From: Nocardia spumae
Lineage (GTDB): Bacteria; Actinomycetota; Actinomycetes; Mycobacteriales; Mycobacteriaceae
Length of the DNA stretch: 64,000 nucleotides
NCBI RefSeq assembly: GCF_020733635.1
Contig: NZ_JAJFZL010000001.1
Coordinates: 3,968,001-4,032,000 of the forward strand
Direction: 5' to 3'
Part shown: piece by piece, positions 28,278 through 37,500 of the stretch
Layout: each line of letters opens with the position of its first letter
Position numbering within the stretch: the first letter of the stretch is position 1
Made by a program: the position numbers and the translations under genes
The notes under the pieces: model-generated
The model's input: only the letters and a program-made list of their open reading frames with translations
Database searches by the model: none
Told to the model about the DNA's origin: nothing

Positions 28278-30095
28278 TCAGGACGCCGAGTCCAGCAGCG
28301 CCTCCAGTTCCGATACCGCCCGGCGCAATTCCTCCGCGAACCGGAACATCTGGTCCGCCACGGTCGTCGGAGTGGCGAGGTAGAGGTTCCACCGATCGGG
28401 CAGCAGAACATAGGCCACACCGATACAGGTGGGGCTGGTGCAGCCGAAACCGAAATATTCGACATTCACCGACGGGGCGGAGCTGGTGCTCAGGTAGTCG
28501 TCGCGGGTGATCACCCAGCCGGGGCTGGTGTAGAACGGCATCGTCTCGGTAGCGCCCAGCTCTGCGCCGCGCCGACGCTGAATCCACTCCAGTTCCCACA
28601 GATGCTGTTCGGGCGCCTCACCGCGCTGGCACTGCTTGGCCCGTTCGACGTGCGCGGTGGCCGCCGCCCGCGCGGCCGCCAGCCGGGTAGCCGGATCGGC
28701 CGACGAATCATCCATGGCGGCAACGAATTCCAGCAGCTGCGGGGTGACCACCCGCATGGCCTCGGTGCGGCCGTTGCGGTACTGGCGGGTGGCGATCGAT
28801 TCGTAGGTCGCCCCGAGCTTGCCCTTACTGCGCTGATGGGCGAGCTGATAGCTCAACTGAGCGAACGCGTCCGGCGAAATGCCGAGCTGCTTGGCCCGGC
28901 TCGTGCCGAAGCCGTCGAACGACACCGTCGTGGTGGCGTTGTCGGCGACGAACTGCGCGAATGCGGCGGCCGCCCCGGAGATCTCCGCGCGCATCGAGTC
29001 GTCGAGACGGAATTCCACCGGTTCCACCGAGGGCAGGCCCTGCGCTCGCGCGCCCGAGCCGGCGGCGTGTTCGGCGACCGGCGTCTCGAGCAGGAAGTCG
29101 ACGAACGACAGAATCGTCGTACCGTCCAGCCCGCAGTGCTCGACGTTGATTCCGGCAGTGCCGTCGGCGAAGACGATCAGCGAGACGGCCTTGTCGAACC
29201 ACCGGTTGCCGCTGTCACCGTGCAGCAGCTGATCACACGCCGCCAGCTCGTCGGCGGGTGTCACATCGTCGAGACAGACGGCGAACAGCGCGGTCTCGAT
29301 CGTCTCCAGCGCGGCCGCGTTGACCGGATCGGCGGCCAACCGGCCACGGACCCCGGCCCATTCGGCCCGCGCCATCGTCGTCAGGTGTCCGGCCGAGGTC
29401 TCGATCGGCGCCTGTTCGGGTGCGGCCTTGAGTACCGCGCGCAGTCCGTCGGCGAGATCCTCGGGTGCGTGCGGCGCGCCGTCCGCACCGATGACCTCCA
29501 TCCGGAACATGGTGCCGTGATGGAAGACCACGATGTGGCGCGCCTGCGAGGGGCCGGGCCACTCGTCGCTGTAGGGCACCCGGACGCTGTCCTGCGGATC
29601 TCCAGGAATTCTGGTCTCGGAGAACAGGAATTTGTTCTGTGCCATCGAAAAGTGCGCCCCGCGTTGCACGACCGGCGGGATCGCCTCCCGGTCGAGCAGC
29701 AGCTTGTAGTTCACCGCCGCGGTGATGAGGCCGGCCGCGCGATCGGCCTGCTGATCCGAACTCGACTGTGCCAGTGCGGTGTCGTTGCGGAACAAGAAGA
29801 AGAAGTTGGCGTTCACGGCGATCCGGTCGCGCCGGCCCAGATACCGCGACGGCCAGAATTCGTCGAGCCAGCTGCCTACCCCGGGAGTCCGGTCGAACCG
29901 CTCCAGGTCGGCGTGCAGGGTGCGGGCCGGGCCGTCGGCGCGCAGCAGATCGGCGACCGCCTCCTCGGTGGCGGCGTATTCGTCCTCCGACAGCAGCGGC
30001 CGCGACCACTGCAGGAAACGCGCACAACTGTCGTCGAGCGTGGGCAGCGGCACACGCGGCAGCTGGTCGTCGAAGGCGAAGGTACGGTCTGTCAC
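28278..30095 (-). CDS. Choline/carnitine O-acyltransferase family protein
   Basis: 605-aa homologue of eukaryotic choline acetyltransferase and carnitine acyltransferases, which exchange acyl groups between CoA and the hydroxyl of a quaternary amino alcohol. The catalytic motif EHCGLDGTT is intact (His320 as general base), preceded by HHGTMFRMEV and followed by DGFGTSRAKQLGISPDAFAQLSYQLAHQR, the CoA- and substrate-binding region, and SPTCIGVAYVLLPDRWNLYL. GTG 30095 overlaps the methyltransferase stop by 4 bp and has GAGG 7 nt upstream. Complete acyltransferases of this family are uncommon in bacteria. With an oxygenase and a methyltransferase in the same operon, an O-acylated hydroxy-betaine product is plausible but unproven. 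Confidence 0.9.
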   Translation of the reverse strand: MTDRTFAFDDQLPRVPLPTLDDSCARFLQWSRPLLSEDEYAATEEAVADLLRADGPARTLHADLERFDRTPGVGSWLDEFWPSRYLGRRDRIAVNANFFFLFRNDTALAQSSSDQQADRAAGLITAAVNYKLLLDREAIPPVVQRGAHFSMAQNKFLFSETRIPGDPQDSVRVPYSDEWPGPSQARHIVVFHHGTMFRMEVIGADGAPHAPEDLADGLRAVLKAAPEQAPIETSAGHLTTMARAEWAGVRGRLAADPVNAAALETIETALFAVCLDDVTPADELAACDQLLHGDSGNRWFDKAVSLIVFADGTAGINVEHCGLDGTTILSFVDFLLETPVAEHAAGSGARAQGLPSVEPVEFRLDDSMRAEISGAAAAFAQFVADNATTTVSFDGFGTSRAKQLGISPDAFAQLSYQLAHQRSKGKLGATYESIATRQYRNGRTEAMRVVTPQLLEFVAAMDDSSADPATRLAAARAAATAHVERAKQCQRGEAPEQHLWELEWIQRRRGAELGATETMPFYTSPGWVITRDDYLSTSSAPSVNVEYFGFGCTSPTCIGVAYVLLPDRWNLYLATPTTVADQMFRFAEELRRAVSELEALLDSAS

Positions 30096-30907
30096 TGGCG
30101 GTCCTCGAGGGTCGATGCGGGCTTGGATATGTAGAGCTGGGCATGCAGCCAGCCGTCGGATTCGTAACCGGTGGCGTCGATTCCGCCGGCGGCCAAGGTG
30201 TTCACGACCTGTTGCTGTTCGGCGGCGGATGCGAAGCGGCGCTGCCGGAAGGTACCGGGGCGGCGCTCGGTCCGGTAGCCCAATGCGGCGAGCTCGCGCG
30301 CGATCGGTTCGAAGGCGTACATCCGCAGGACGAAGTGTGCCATCCACGGTAGCCGCGTACCGTGCGCACGGGCCACCCGTGTCAGGGTACGGCCGGTGAC
30401 GTAGCCGACGCATCCGGTGGACACCACCAGATCCGCCGATCCGAGTATCCGCCGCTGCGTTTCGGTCGGATCCCCGGATTCGAGGTCGGCGTGCACGGTC
30501 TCGTGCAGCAGACCGGTGGCGGCCGCGTAGTCCAACGCCGGCGCCGACGCGTCCATTCCGATCATCCGCAGCCCGGGCAGCCTGTCGTCGGCGCTCAGCC
30601 GGGCGCGGTCGCGGGCGATACAGGTGGCGGTGTCGGCATCACCGTAGTGCTCCGCCAGTTCCGCGACGGTGGTGCCGAACCGCAGCACCGCCGCGTTCAC
30701 GCCATAGGAACAACCGAGGTCCAGGACGGTCGGCACGGCGCCGGTCTCGGCCTCGTAGTCCGCCACCAGATCCAGGAAGGTCGGTTTCGCCAACTCCGGT
30801 ATGCAGTAATCCAATTCGGCCATACGCCTGCAGTAGGCGCTCGGATCCGGGCGATCGTAGATATCGTCGAACGAGGCTTTTCCGGTGCTGTGCATGGAAA
30901 CCGTCAC
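30092..30907 (-). CDS. Class I SAM-dependent methyltransferase
   Basis: 271-aa Rossmann methyltransferase. SAM motif I is VPTVLDLGCSYGVNAAVLRFG, the acidic strand is LRMIGMDASAPALDYA, and ADLVVSTGCVGYVTGRTL is motif IV. The N-terminal ASFDDIYDRPDPSAYCRRM and the C-terminal RRPGTFRQRRFASAAEQQ regions do not match a family I can name. GTG 30907 follows AGGAGG by 8 nt; ATG 30895 is a possible start inside. It lies 29 bp after the oxygenase gene and overlaps the acyltransferase by 4 bp. An N-methylation role on an amino acid or amine would fit the neighbours, but is inference. Confidence 0.87.
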   Translation of the reverse strand: MTVSMHSTGKASFDDIYDRPDPSAYCRRMAELDYCIPELAKPTFLDLVADYEAETGAVPTVLDLGCSYGVNAAVLRFGTTVAELAEHYGDADTATCIARDRARLSADDRLPGLRMIGMDASAPALDYAAATGLLHETVHADLESGDPTETQRRILGSADLVVSTGCVGYVTGRTLTRVARAHGTRLPWMAHFVLRMYAFEPIARELAALGYRTERRPGTFRQRRFASAAEQQQVVNTLAAGGIDATGYESDGWLHAQLYISKPASTLEDRQ

Positions 30908-30936
30908 GGGCGATCCTCCTGAGTCGAACGGGGTGA

Positions 30937-31890
30937 TCAGTCGAGAAGTCGGTCACCGCGCACGGCATTACCCGCGGCGGCCAGATGGTCCGGCAGGACC
31001 CGCCCGAACAGCTGCCGGGTACGTTCGACCGCACCCACGATGCCGGGGCGGTCGCTGTAGGCGAAGATCGCGCTGTGCCGCTGGGCGGTGCCCTCCACCG
31101 GCGATACCCGGTGCAGGGAAAACCTGCCCTGGAACAGTTGCAGATCTCCAGGGCGCAGTGTCAGCCTCCGGACGAGCCGCTCACCGGATCCGGTGAGTAC
31201 GGCCCGGACATCGTCCAGATTCTCCGATTCCGGCGTGCGGATGCGCGGGCAGTATTCGAACACTCCGCCCGCGTCGGGCTCCTGGGTCAGCATGGACACC
31301 GTGAACTCGTTGGTGTCGAAATGCCACGGATGCGACATACCGGGGGCCACCACATTCAGGCACAGCCCGGCCAGAGGATCGGTGTATTCGTGCAAACGCG
31401 GCAGACCGAAACATTCGGCGATCAGCCGCTGGAACGGCGCGCTGGTGTAGAGGACCTGGATCAGCGCGGCCGGAGGGATGAGATCGCGTGCGACGAACGC
31501 GTTTCCGCGTTCGAGCACGATCGTGGCCGGATGATCGGGTGCGAGCTCGCTGTCGAGCGGAATGTTGTAGGCGTTGACCTTCTCCACCGTGTAATACGCG
31601 TGCGGGGCCAGTTCCGCTCCCTCGGCACGCAGTCTGGCGCACATCTCCGGTCGCACGAAACCCGTCAGGACGGTGCATCCATCGGCGGCGAGTTCGGCCC
31701 TGGCGCGCGACACCACCTCGTCCCACCGCTCGCCACCCGGCGCGTCGAGCGGATACCGTTGGGTATCGACGATGGTGGTGAGCCTGTCCACCGCCGCTGG
31801 GATTTCTCCCGAAGACCGTTCTCCCTCAGCGTTTTCCCTGCTCGCCCGGCTCGATTCACCCACGTTGCCACAACCCCCTGTCGCCGCCAT
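30937..31890 (-). CDS. HalD/BesD-like 2-oxoglutarate/Fe(II)-dependent oxygenase
   Basis: About 317-aa cupin-fold oxygenase related to the HalD/BesD (ArpA-like) group that acts on free amino acids. Iron ligands: His and Asp in HPWHFDTNEFTVSM and the distal His in FSLHRVSPVEG; the Arg in TAQRHSAIF should bind 2-oxoglutarate. Because the H-x-D carboxylate is present, this should be a hydroxylase rather than a halogenase (which carry Gly there). The start is uncertain: ATG 31890, ATG 31899 and GTG 31935 are in frame and the first 45 residues are low-complexity, so the true start could be still further in. It is the first gene of the operon with the methyltransferase and acyltransferase. Substrate unknown. 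Confidence 0.85.
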   Translation of the reverse strand: MAATGGCGNVGESSRASRENAEGERSSGEIPAAVDRLTTIVDTQRYPLDAPGGERWDEVVSRARAELAADGCTVLTGFVRPEMCARLRAEGAELAPHAYYTVEKVNAYNIPLDSELAPDHPATIVLERGNAFVARDLIPPAALIQVLYTSAPFQRLIAECFGLPRLHEYTDPLAGLCLNVVAPGMSHPWHFDTNEFTVSMLTQEPDAGGVFEYCPRIRTPESENLDDVRAVLTGSGERLVRRLTLRPGDLQLFQGRFSLHRVSPVEGTAQRHSAIFAYSDRPGIVGAVERTRQLFGRVLPDHLAAAGNAVRGDRLLD

Positions 31891-32009
31891 GAAGATCATT
31901 GTGACCCGCCGGACGCGGTTGTACCGCCGATTCACGGATATCGTTGGGAAAGGTCACAAACTCTCGAGTAACCCTGCGCGCCAGCGATATTCGCCACCAC
32001 AACGATAGC

Positions 32010-32030
32010 GCGCGCGATCATCTCGCGCGC
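32010..32030. terminator. GC-rich hairpin between HAD gene and oxygenase operon
   Basis: Perfect 8-bp stem GCGCGCGA/TCGCGCGC with loop TCATC, about 100 bp after the HAD phosphatase stop on the minus strand. It could end the HAD transcript, leaving the remainder of the gap for the oxygenase promoter. No other element was recognised in 31936-32128. Confidence 0.45.
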
Positions 32031-32128
32031 TGTGAGCGGCACACGGCCGCACGGAATACGGACCGGTCGGACTCCACGCGACGCGGAGGAACGTGGTCCG
32101 GCTCGACGGTGAATCGTTCGCGCCGGCG

Positions 32129-32794
32129 TCAGCTCGCGCCGGCGTGCACCTCGTCCAGATCGCCGACGGTGAGCCCCACCAGCGACTCGCGGAAGTTCAG
32201 GCCCGGCCGGCGCGGAACCTCGATCTCGCAGGGCACCACCAGCACCTGACACCCGGCGGCCAGCGCGGCGGCCGATCCGGTGGGCGAATCCTCCACGGCC
32301 ACACAGTCGCCCGGGGCGACGCCGAGCAGCCGCGCCGCGCGCAGATACGGGTCGGGTGCGGGCTTACCGTAATCGACCTCGTCGCCGCACACCGATACCT
32401 CGAACATGTCCCGGCCCAGGGTTTCCAGGCAGAGCTCGGTGATCGATCGCTTGGTATTGGTGACCAGCGCGGCGGGTAGTCCCGCCGTGCGCAAGGTCGT
32501 CAGCGCTTCACGCGCGCCCGGCCGCCACGGCACGGGTCCCGCCATCAGTTCGGTGACCCTGCGCTCGAGCCAGTGCCCCGCCGCCGTCATCGCCGCGGGA
32601 TCGCGCTCCAGCCCCAGCCCCTCGAACAGGATGCGCAGCGCGCTGGGGCCGTCGGCGCCGATCAGCGCGTGCCGCAGTGGATCGGTCATCCGGCCGCCCA
32701 GCTCCACGGCGAGTTCGCGCACCCCGATATCCCAGAGCTTCTCCGAATCCAGCAGGGTGCCGTCCATATCCCACAGCACCGCGACCACGCTCAC
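32129..32794 (-). CDS. HAD-superfamily phosphatase (beta-phosphoglucomutase-like subfamily)
   Basis: 221-aa HAD hydrolase. Motif I WDMDGTLLDSE (nucleophile Asp, acid/base Asp), motif II LVTNTKRS, motif III Lys in DYGKPAPDPYL and motif IV EDSPTG are complete, with a helical cap between residues 20 and 85. This layout is typical of sugar-phosphate phosphatases and phosphoglycolate phosphatases; substrate not determinable. GTG 32794 follows AAGGAG by 8 nt; the gene starts 25 bp after the Ser/Thr kinase stop and is probably co-transcribed. Confidence 0.92.
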   Translation of the reverse strand: MSVVAVLWDMDGTLLDSEKLWDIGVRELAVELGGRMTDPLRHALIGADGPSALRILFEGLGLERDPAAMTAAGHWLERRVTELMAGPVPWRPGAREALTTLRTAGLPAALVTNTKRSITELCLETLGRDMFEVSVCGDEVDYGKPAPDPYLRAARLLGVAPGDCVAVEDSPTGSAAALAAGCQVLVVPCEIEVPRRPGLNFRESLVGLTVGDLDEVHAGAS

Positions 32795-32819
32795 CCGGAG
32801 CTCTCCTTTCGAGGCCGCA

Positions 32820-34439
32820 TCAGGTTCCCGACGCGGTGATGAGCATCCGGCCGGTGGCCGTATCCACCGTGAACCAGCGGCTCTCGGAGGTGACGGTCCC
32901 GTCCCTCAGCGTATAGGTGAGGGTCGCGACGGCCCGGCCGGGACCGCTCTCACTCACCCCGCCGACGCGGACCGCCGAGATCGTCGACCAGAAGTTCGAA
33001 TACTGCGCGAACCCACCCGTCTGGGACTGGTACGACGGGGCCAGTTGCGCCCAGGCGCCGCTGGTGTTGCCGGGCAGCATGCTGTAGTACCCGGAGATGA
33101 AGCTCGCGACATCGGCCGGGCGGGCCGGTGCGGCGCTGCTGCGCGGCGCCCCGCTCGTGCCCGGAGCCGGGACACCCGCCGTCCCGCTCGGCGCCGGGGC
33201 GGACGAGCTGCGGCCGTCGGGCTGCGGATTGCCCAGCGAGGCGCTGCCGCCGGAACCGTTGGCCGAGGAGCCGCCGGGCGCGTCGGGCGGGGCGCCAGCC
33301 GTCGCGGACGGCTGCGCGGCGCCATCCGTGGCGGTGGCGACCGTCCCACCGGCCGCGGATCGGCCGTGGTCATCGGATCCCGAGGTCGACACCAGCCCGA
33401 CGACCACCGCGATGACGACCACGGCCACGGCGGCAGCCGGCCAGAGGCGACGATCGCGCAGCACTCCCGATTTCTCCGGTGCCACCGCGGTGCGCGCGGT
33501 GGGCGTGACCGGCGCCGGGGCGGGCGAGGCCTGTTCGGGTGTGGACAGCACCGCGGTCTCGGCCGCATCCGCGCCCGGATACGGCAGCACCTTCGTCGCG
33601 GCGGGCACGAGCCCCGCGGAACGACCCTCGGCGACGGCCTCGAGCGCCTGTTGCGCCTCGCGCATGGTCGGCCGGTCGGCGGCGTCCGGCGCGAGCAGGC
33701 TCATCAGCACCGGGCCGAGCGCACCCGCCCGCTTCGGTTCGGGCACCTTGGCGCTCACCACCGAATGCAGTACCGCCAGCGGATTGTCACCCTCGCCGAA
33801 CGGCGGCGCGCCCTCGACCGCCGCATACAGCGTCGAGCCCAGCGCGAAGACGTCGGAGGCCGGTTCCGGATCCTCGCCGCGGGCGATCTCCGGGGACAGA
33901 TACGCCGGTGTCCCGGCCAGGAAGCCGGTGGAGGTGACCGTGACATCGCCGACGGCGCGGGAGATGCCGAAGTCGGTGATCTTCACGGTGCCGTTGTCGG
34001 CGACGAGGATGTTGGCGGGCTTCACATCCCGGTGCACGATGCCCGCGTCGTGCGCCGCCGCCAGCGCGGCCGCGACCTTCGCGCCGATCCGGGCGACCTC
34101 GTGCGGATCGAGCGGGCCCTTGTCGCGCATCAGGGCCGCCAGACTCGGCGCGTCGACGTACTCCATGACGAGCCACGGCTGGCCATCCTCCTCGGCGACG
34201 TCGAAGACGGTCACCGCGTTCTGATGATGCAGCCGCGCGGCGATACGCCCCTCGCGCATCGCGCGCATCTTCGCCTCGAGTGCCTGGGCCTTGGTCAGCC
34301 CCGGCGCCAGCAGCAGCTGTTTGACCGCGACGGTGCGGCGCAGCCGGACATCACTGGCGCGCCACACCACCCCCATGGCCCCGCTGCCGATGGGATCGGC
34401 CAGTCGATACCGCCCGGAGATCAGCCGATCTGAAGTCAT
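32820..34439 (-). CDS. Membrane Ser/Thr protein kinase with non-PASTA sensor domain
   Basis: 539-aa Hanks-type kinase. Kinase domain residues about 10-265: GSGAMGVVW P-loop, catalytic Lys40 in VAVKQ, HRDVKPANIL (Asp138), DFG (Asp156) and the activation loop with several Thr/Ser (VTVTSTGFLAGTPAYLSPE). A Pro/Ala-rich juxtamembrane segment precedes one membrane helix (about residues 335-355, LWPAAAVAVVVIAVVVGLV). The outside part has a long Ser/Gly/Pro linker and a C-terminal domain of about 105 residues (FISGYYSMLPGNTSGAWAQL to the end) that looks like an NTF2/SnoaL fold, not PASTA repeats. It follows metH by 149 bp and precedes the HAD gene by 25 bp. Confidence 0.93.
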   Translation of the reverse strand: MTSDRLISGRYRLADPIGSGAMGVVWRASDVRLRRTVAVKQLLLAPGLTKAQALEAKMRAMREGRIAARLHHQNAVTVFDVAEEDGQPWLVMEYVDAPSLAALMRDKGPLDPHEVARIGAKVAAALAAAHDAGIVHRDVKPANILVADNGTVKITDFGISRAVGDVTVTSTGFLAGTPAYLSPEIARGEDPEPASDVFALGSTLYAAVEGAPPFGEGDNPLAVLHSVVSAKVPEPKRAGALGPVLMSLLAPDAADRPTMREAQQALEAVAEGRSAGLVPAATKVLPYPGADAAETAVLSTPEQASPAPAPVTPTARTAVAPEKSGVLRDRRLWPAAAVAVVVIAVVVGLVSTSGSDDHGRSAAGGTVATATDGAAQPSATAGAPPDAPGGSSANGSGGSASLGNPQPDGRSSSAPAPSGTAGVPAPGTSGAPRSSAAPARPADVASFISGYYSMLPGNTSGAWAQLAPSYQSQTGGFAQYSNFWSTISAVRVGGVSESGPGRAVATLTYTLRDGTVTSESRWFTVDTATGRMLITASGT

Positions 34440-34588
34440 GCAGTTCTACCCCTCTTGCGCTCACACGCAGTGTCTTCGCGCCATGAGCCCCGGCCCTGCG
34501 TGGTGACGCTCCGCTGCCGCCTCCGGACCTGCCGGCTCATGTCGGGCCGTCCAGCCACTCTGCGTGAAAGCCCGGAAACGCCAAAAGT

Positions 34589-37500
34589 TTACGCGTTGAA
34601 GTATTTTGCTTCCGGATGCAGGAGGACGAAGGCATCGGTGGACTGTTCCGGATGCAGCTGCAGCTCCTCCGACAGCGACACTCCGATGCGGTCGGCCTCG
34701 AGCAGCGACACCAGCTTCGCCCGGTCCTCGAGATCGGGGCAGGCACCGTAGCCGAAGGAGTAGCGGGCGCCGCGGTACCCCAGTTTGAAGTAGTCCGTCA
34801 CCTCGGCCGGATCCTCCTCGGCGACCGAATGCCCTTCCAGCACAAGCTCTTCCCGGATTCGGCGATGCCAGTACTCCGCCAGCGCCTCGGTGAGCTGCAC
34901 CCCGATTCCGTGCACCTCGAGATAGTCGCGATAGTTGTTCGCGGCGAACAGCTCGTTGGCGAAATCGGCGATCGGCTGCCCCATGGTGACCAGCTGGAAC
35001 GGCAGGACGTCGACCTGGCCGCGCTGCGCCGCCAGCTCACGTGAGCGCACGAAGTCGGCGATGCACAGGAAGCGATCGCGCTGCTGACGCGGGAAGGTGA
35101 ATCGATACCGTTGCGGCGCGGCCGGATCGGGCTCGGTGAGAACGATCACGTCATCGCCCTCGGAGACCACCGGGAAGTATCCGTAGACGACGGCGGCGTG
35201 CTGGAGCACGCCCTCGGTCGACAACCGGTCCAGCCAGTATCGCAGCCGCGGGCGGCCGTCGGTTTCGACCAGTTCCTCGTAGCTGGGCCCTTCCCCGCCA
35301 CGCTGGCCGCGCAGTCCCCACTGCCCCAGGAACAGTGCGCGCTCGTCCAGCAGGCCCGAATACTCGTTCACCGCAAGCCCTTTGACGACCCTGGTACCCC
35401 AGAACGGCGGCAGCGGCACGGGCAGATCCGCCGCCACGTCGGAACGCTCGGGCACCTCGACGGGCACCTCGTTGGCCCGGCGCTCGGCGGCGATGCGCTG
35501 GGACCGCTCGTGGCGAGCCTTGCGTTCGGCGGCCTTGGCACGTTCGGCGAGTGCCTCCGGGCTGTCGGGATCGACGGCGCCCCCGCGCTTGCGGGTCATG
35601 ATGTCGTCCATCAGGCGCAGGCCCTCGAAGGCGTCGCGCGCGTAGTGCACATCGCCGGCGTAGACGTCGGTCAGGTCGTTCTCGACATAGGCGCGGGTCA
35701 GCGCGGCGCCGCCCAGCAGCACCGGGAACTGGTCGGCGACCCCGCGGGTGTTCATCTCCTCGAGGTTCTCCTTCATCACCACCGTCGACTTGACCAGCAG
35801 TCCCGACATGCCGATGACATCGGCCTTCTTGTCGGTGGCGGCGTCCAGAATCGCCGCGATGGGCTGTTTGATACCGAGATTGACGACCTCGTAGCCGTTG
35901 TTCGACAAGATGATGTCGACCAGATTCTTGCCGATATCGTGCACATCGCCCTTGACCGTGGCCAGCACGATACGGCCCTTGCCCGAATCGTCGGTGGCCT
36001 CCATATGCGGTTCCAGATGCGCCACCGCGGTCTTCATGACCTCCGCGGACTGCAGGACGAACGGCAGCTGCATCTGACCCGAGCCGAACAGCTCACCGAC
36101 GGTCTTCATCCCCGACAGCAGCGTTTCGTTGATGATCTGCAGCGGCGGCACCTCCTGCATCGCCGCGTCCAGATCGGCTTCCAGGCCGTTGCGGTCGCCG
36201 TCGACGATGCGCCGTTCCAGCCGTTCGAACAGCGGCAGAGCGGCCAGTTCGTCGGCGCGCGAGGCCTTCGCCGAGGCCGCCGACACCCCTTCGAACATCG
36301 CCATCAGGGTCTGCAGCGGGTCGTAGCCCTCGCGCCGGCGGTCGTACACCAGATCCAGGGCCGCCGTGCGCTGATCCTCGGGAATCCGGCTGATCGGCAG
36401 GATCTTGGAGGCGTGCACGATCGCCGAGTCCAGTCCGGCCTCCACGCATTCGTGCATGAAGACCGAATTCAGCACTTGACGAGCGGCCGGATTGAGGCCG
36501 AAGGAGATATTCGACAGACCCAGCGTCGTCTGCACCTGCGGATGGCGGCGTTTGAGCTCGCGGATGCCCTCGATGGTCTCGACGCCGTCGCGCCGGGATT
36601 CCTCCTGCCCGGTGCCCAGGGTGAAGGTCAGGCAGTCGACGATGATGTCGCTCTCGGCCAGCCCCCAGTTGCCGCTGATGTCGGCGATCAGCCGTTCGGC
36701 GATCTCGACCTTCTTCTCCGCCGTACGGGCCTGACCCTCCTCGTCGATGGTCAGCGCCACCACGGCGGCGCCGTGTTCGGCGACCAGCCGCATGATCTGC
36801 TGGAATCGCGAATCCGGACCGGCACCGTCCTCGTAGTTGACCGAGTTGACCGCGCACCGCCCGCCCAGATGTTCCAGACCGGCCCGCAGCACCGGCGGCT
36901 CGGTGGAGTCGAGCATGATCGGCAGCGTCGAGGCGGTGGCCAGCCGACTCGCCACCTCGGCCATGTCCAGACTGCCGTCGCGGCCGACGTAGTCGACACA
37001 CAGGTCGAGCATGTGCGCGCCGTCGCGGGTCTGGTCCTTGGCGATATCGAGGCATTTCTGCCAGTCGCCGGCGAGCATGGCCTCGCGGAATGCCTTGGAG
37101 CCGTTGGCGTTGGTGCGCTCGCCGATCATCAGGACCGAGGCATCCTGCTCGAACGGGACCGCGGTGTACATCGAGGACACACTCGGCTCGTGTTGCGGAT
37201 CGCGCACCGCCGGAGCCACATTCGCGACCGCGTCGGCGACCTCGCGGATGTGCTGCGGGGTGGTGCCGCAGCACCCGCCCACCAGCGCCAGTCCGAACTC
37301 GGTGACGAACCCGTGCAGCGCCGACGCCAATTCGCCCGGCGTCAGCGGATATTCGGCGCCGTTGGCGCCCAGCACCGGCAGGCCGGCGTTCGGCATGACC
37401 GAGACCGGGAGCCGGGCGTGCTTGGACAGGTGGCGCAGATGTTCACTCATCTCGTCCGGGCCGGTGGCGCAGTTGAGACCGATCAGATCGACGCCGAGCG

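Noticed and set aside
30937..31890. Halogenase call for the HalD/BesD-like protein
   Set aside because: The iron-binding carboxylate (HFD) is present, whereas halogenases of this group have Gly there.
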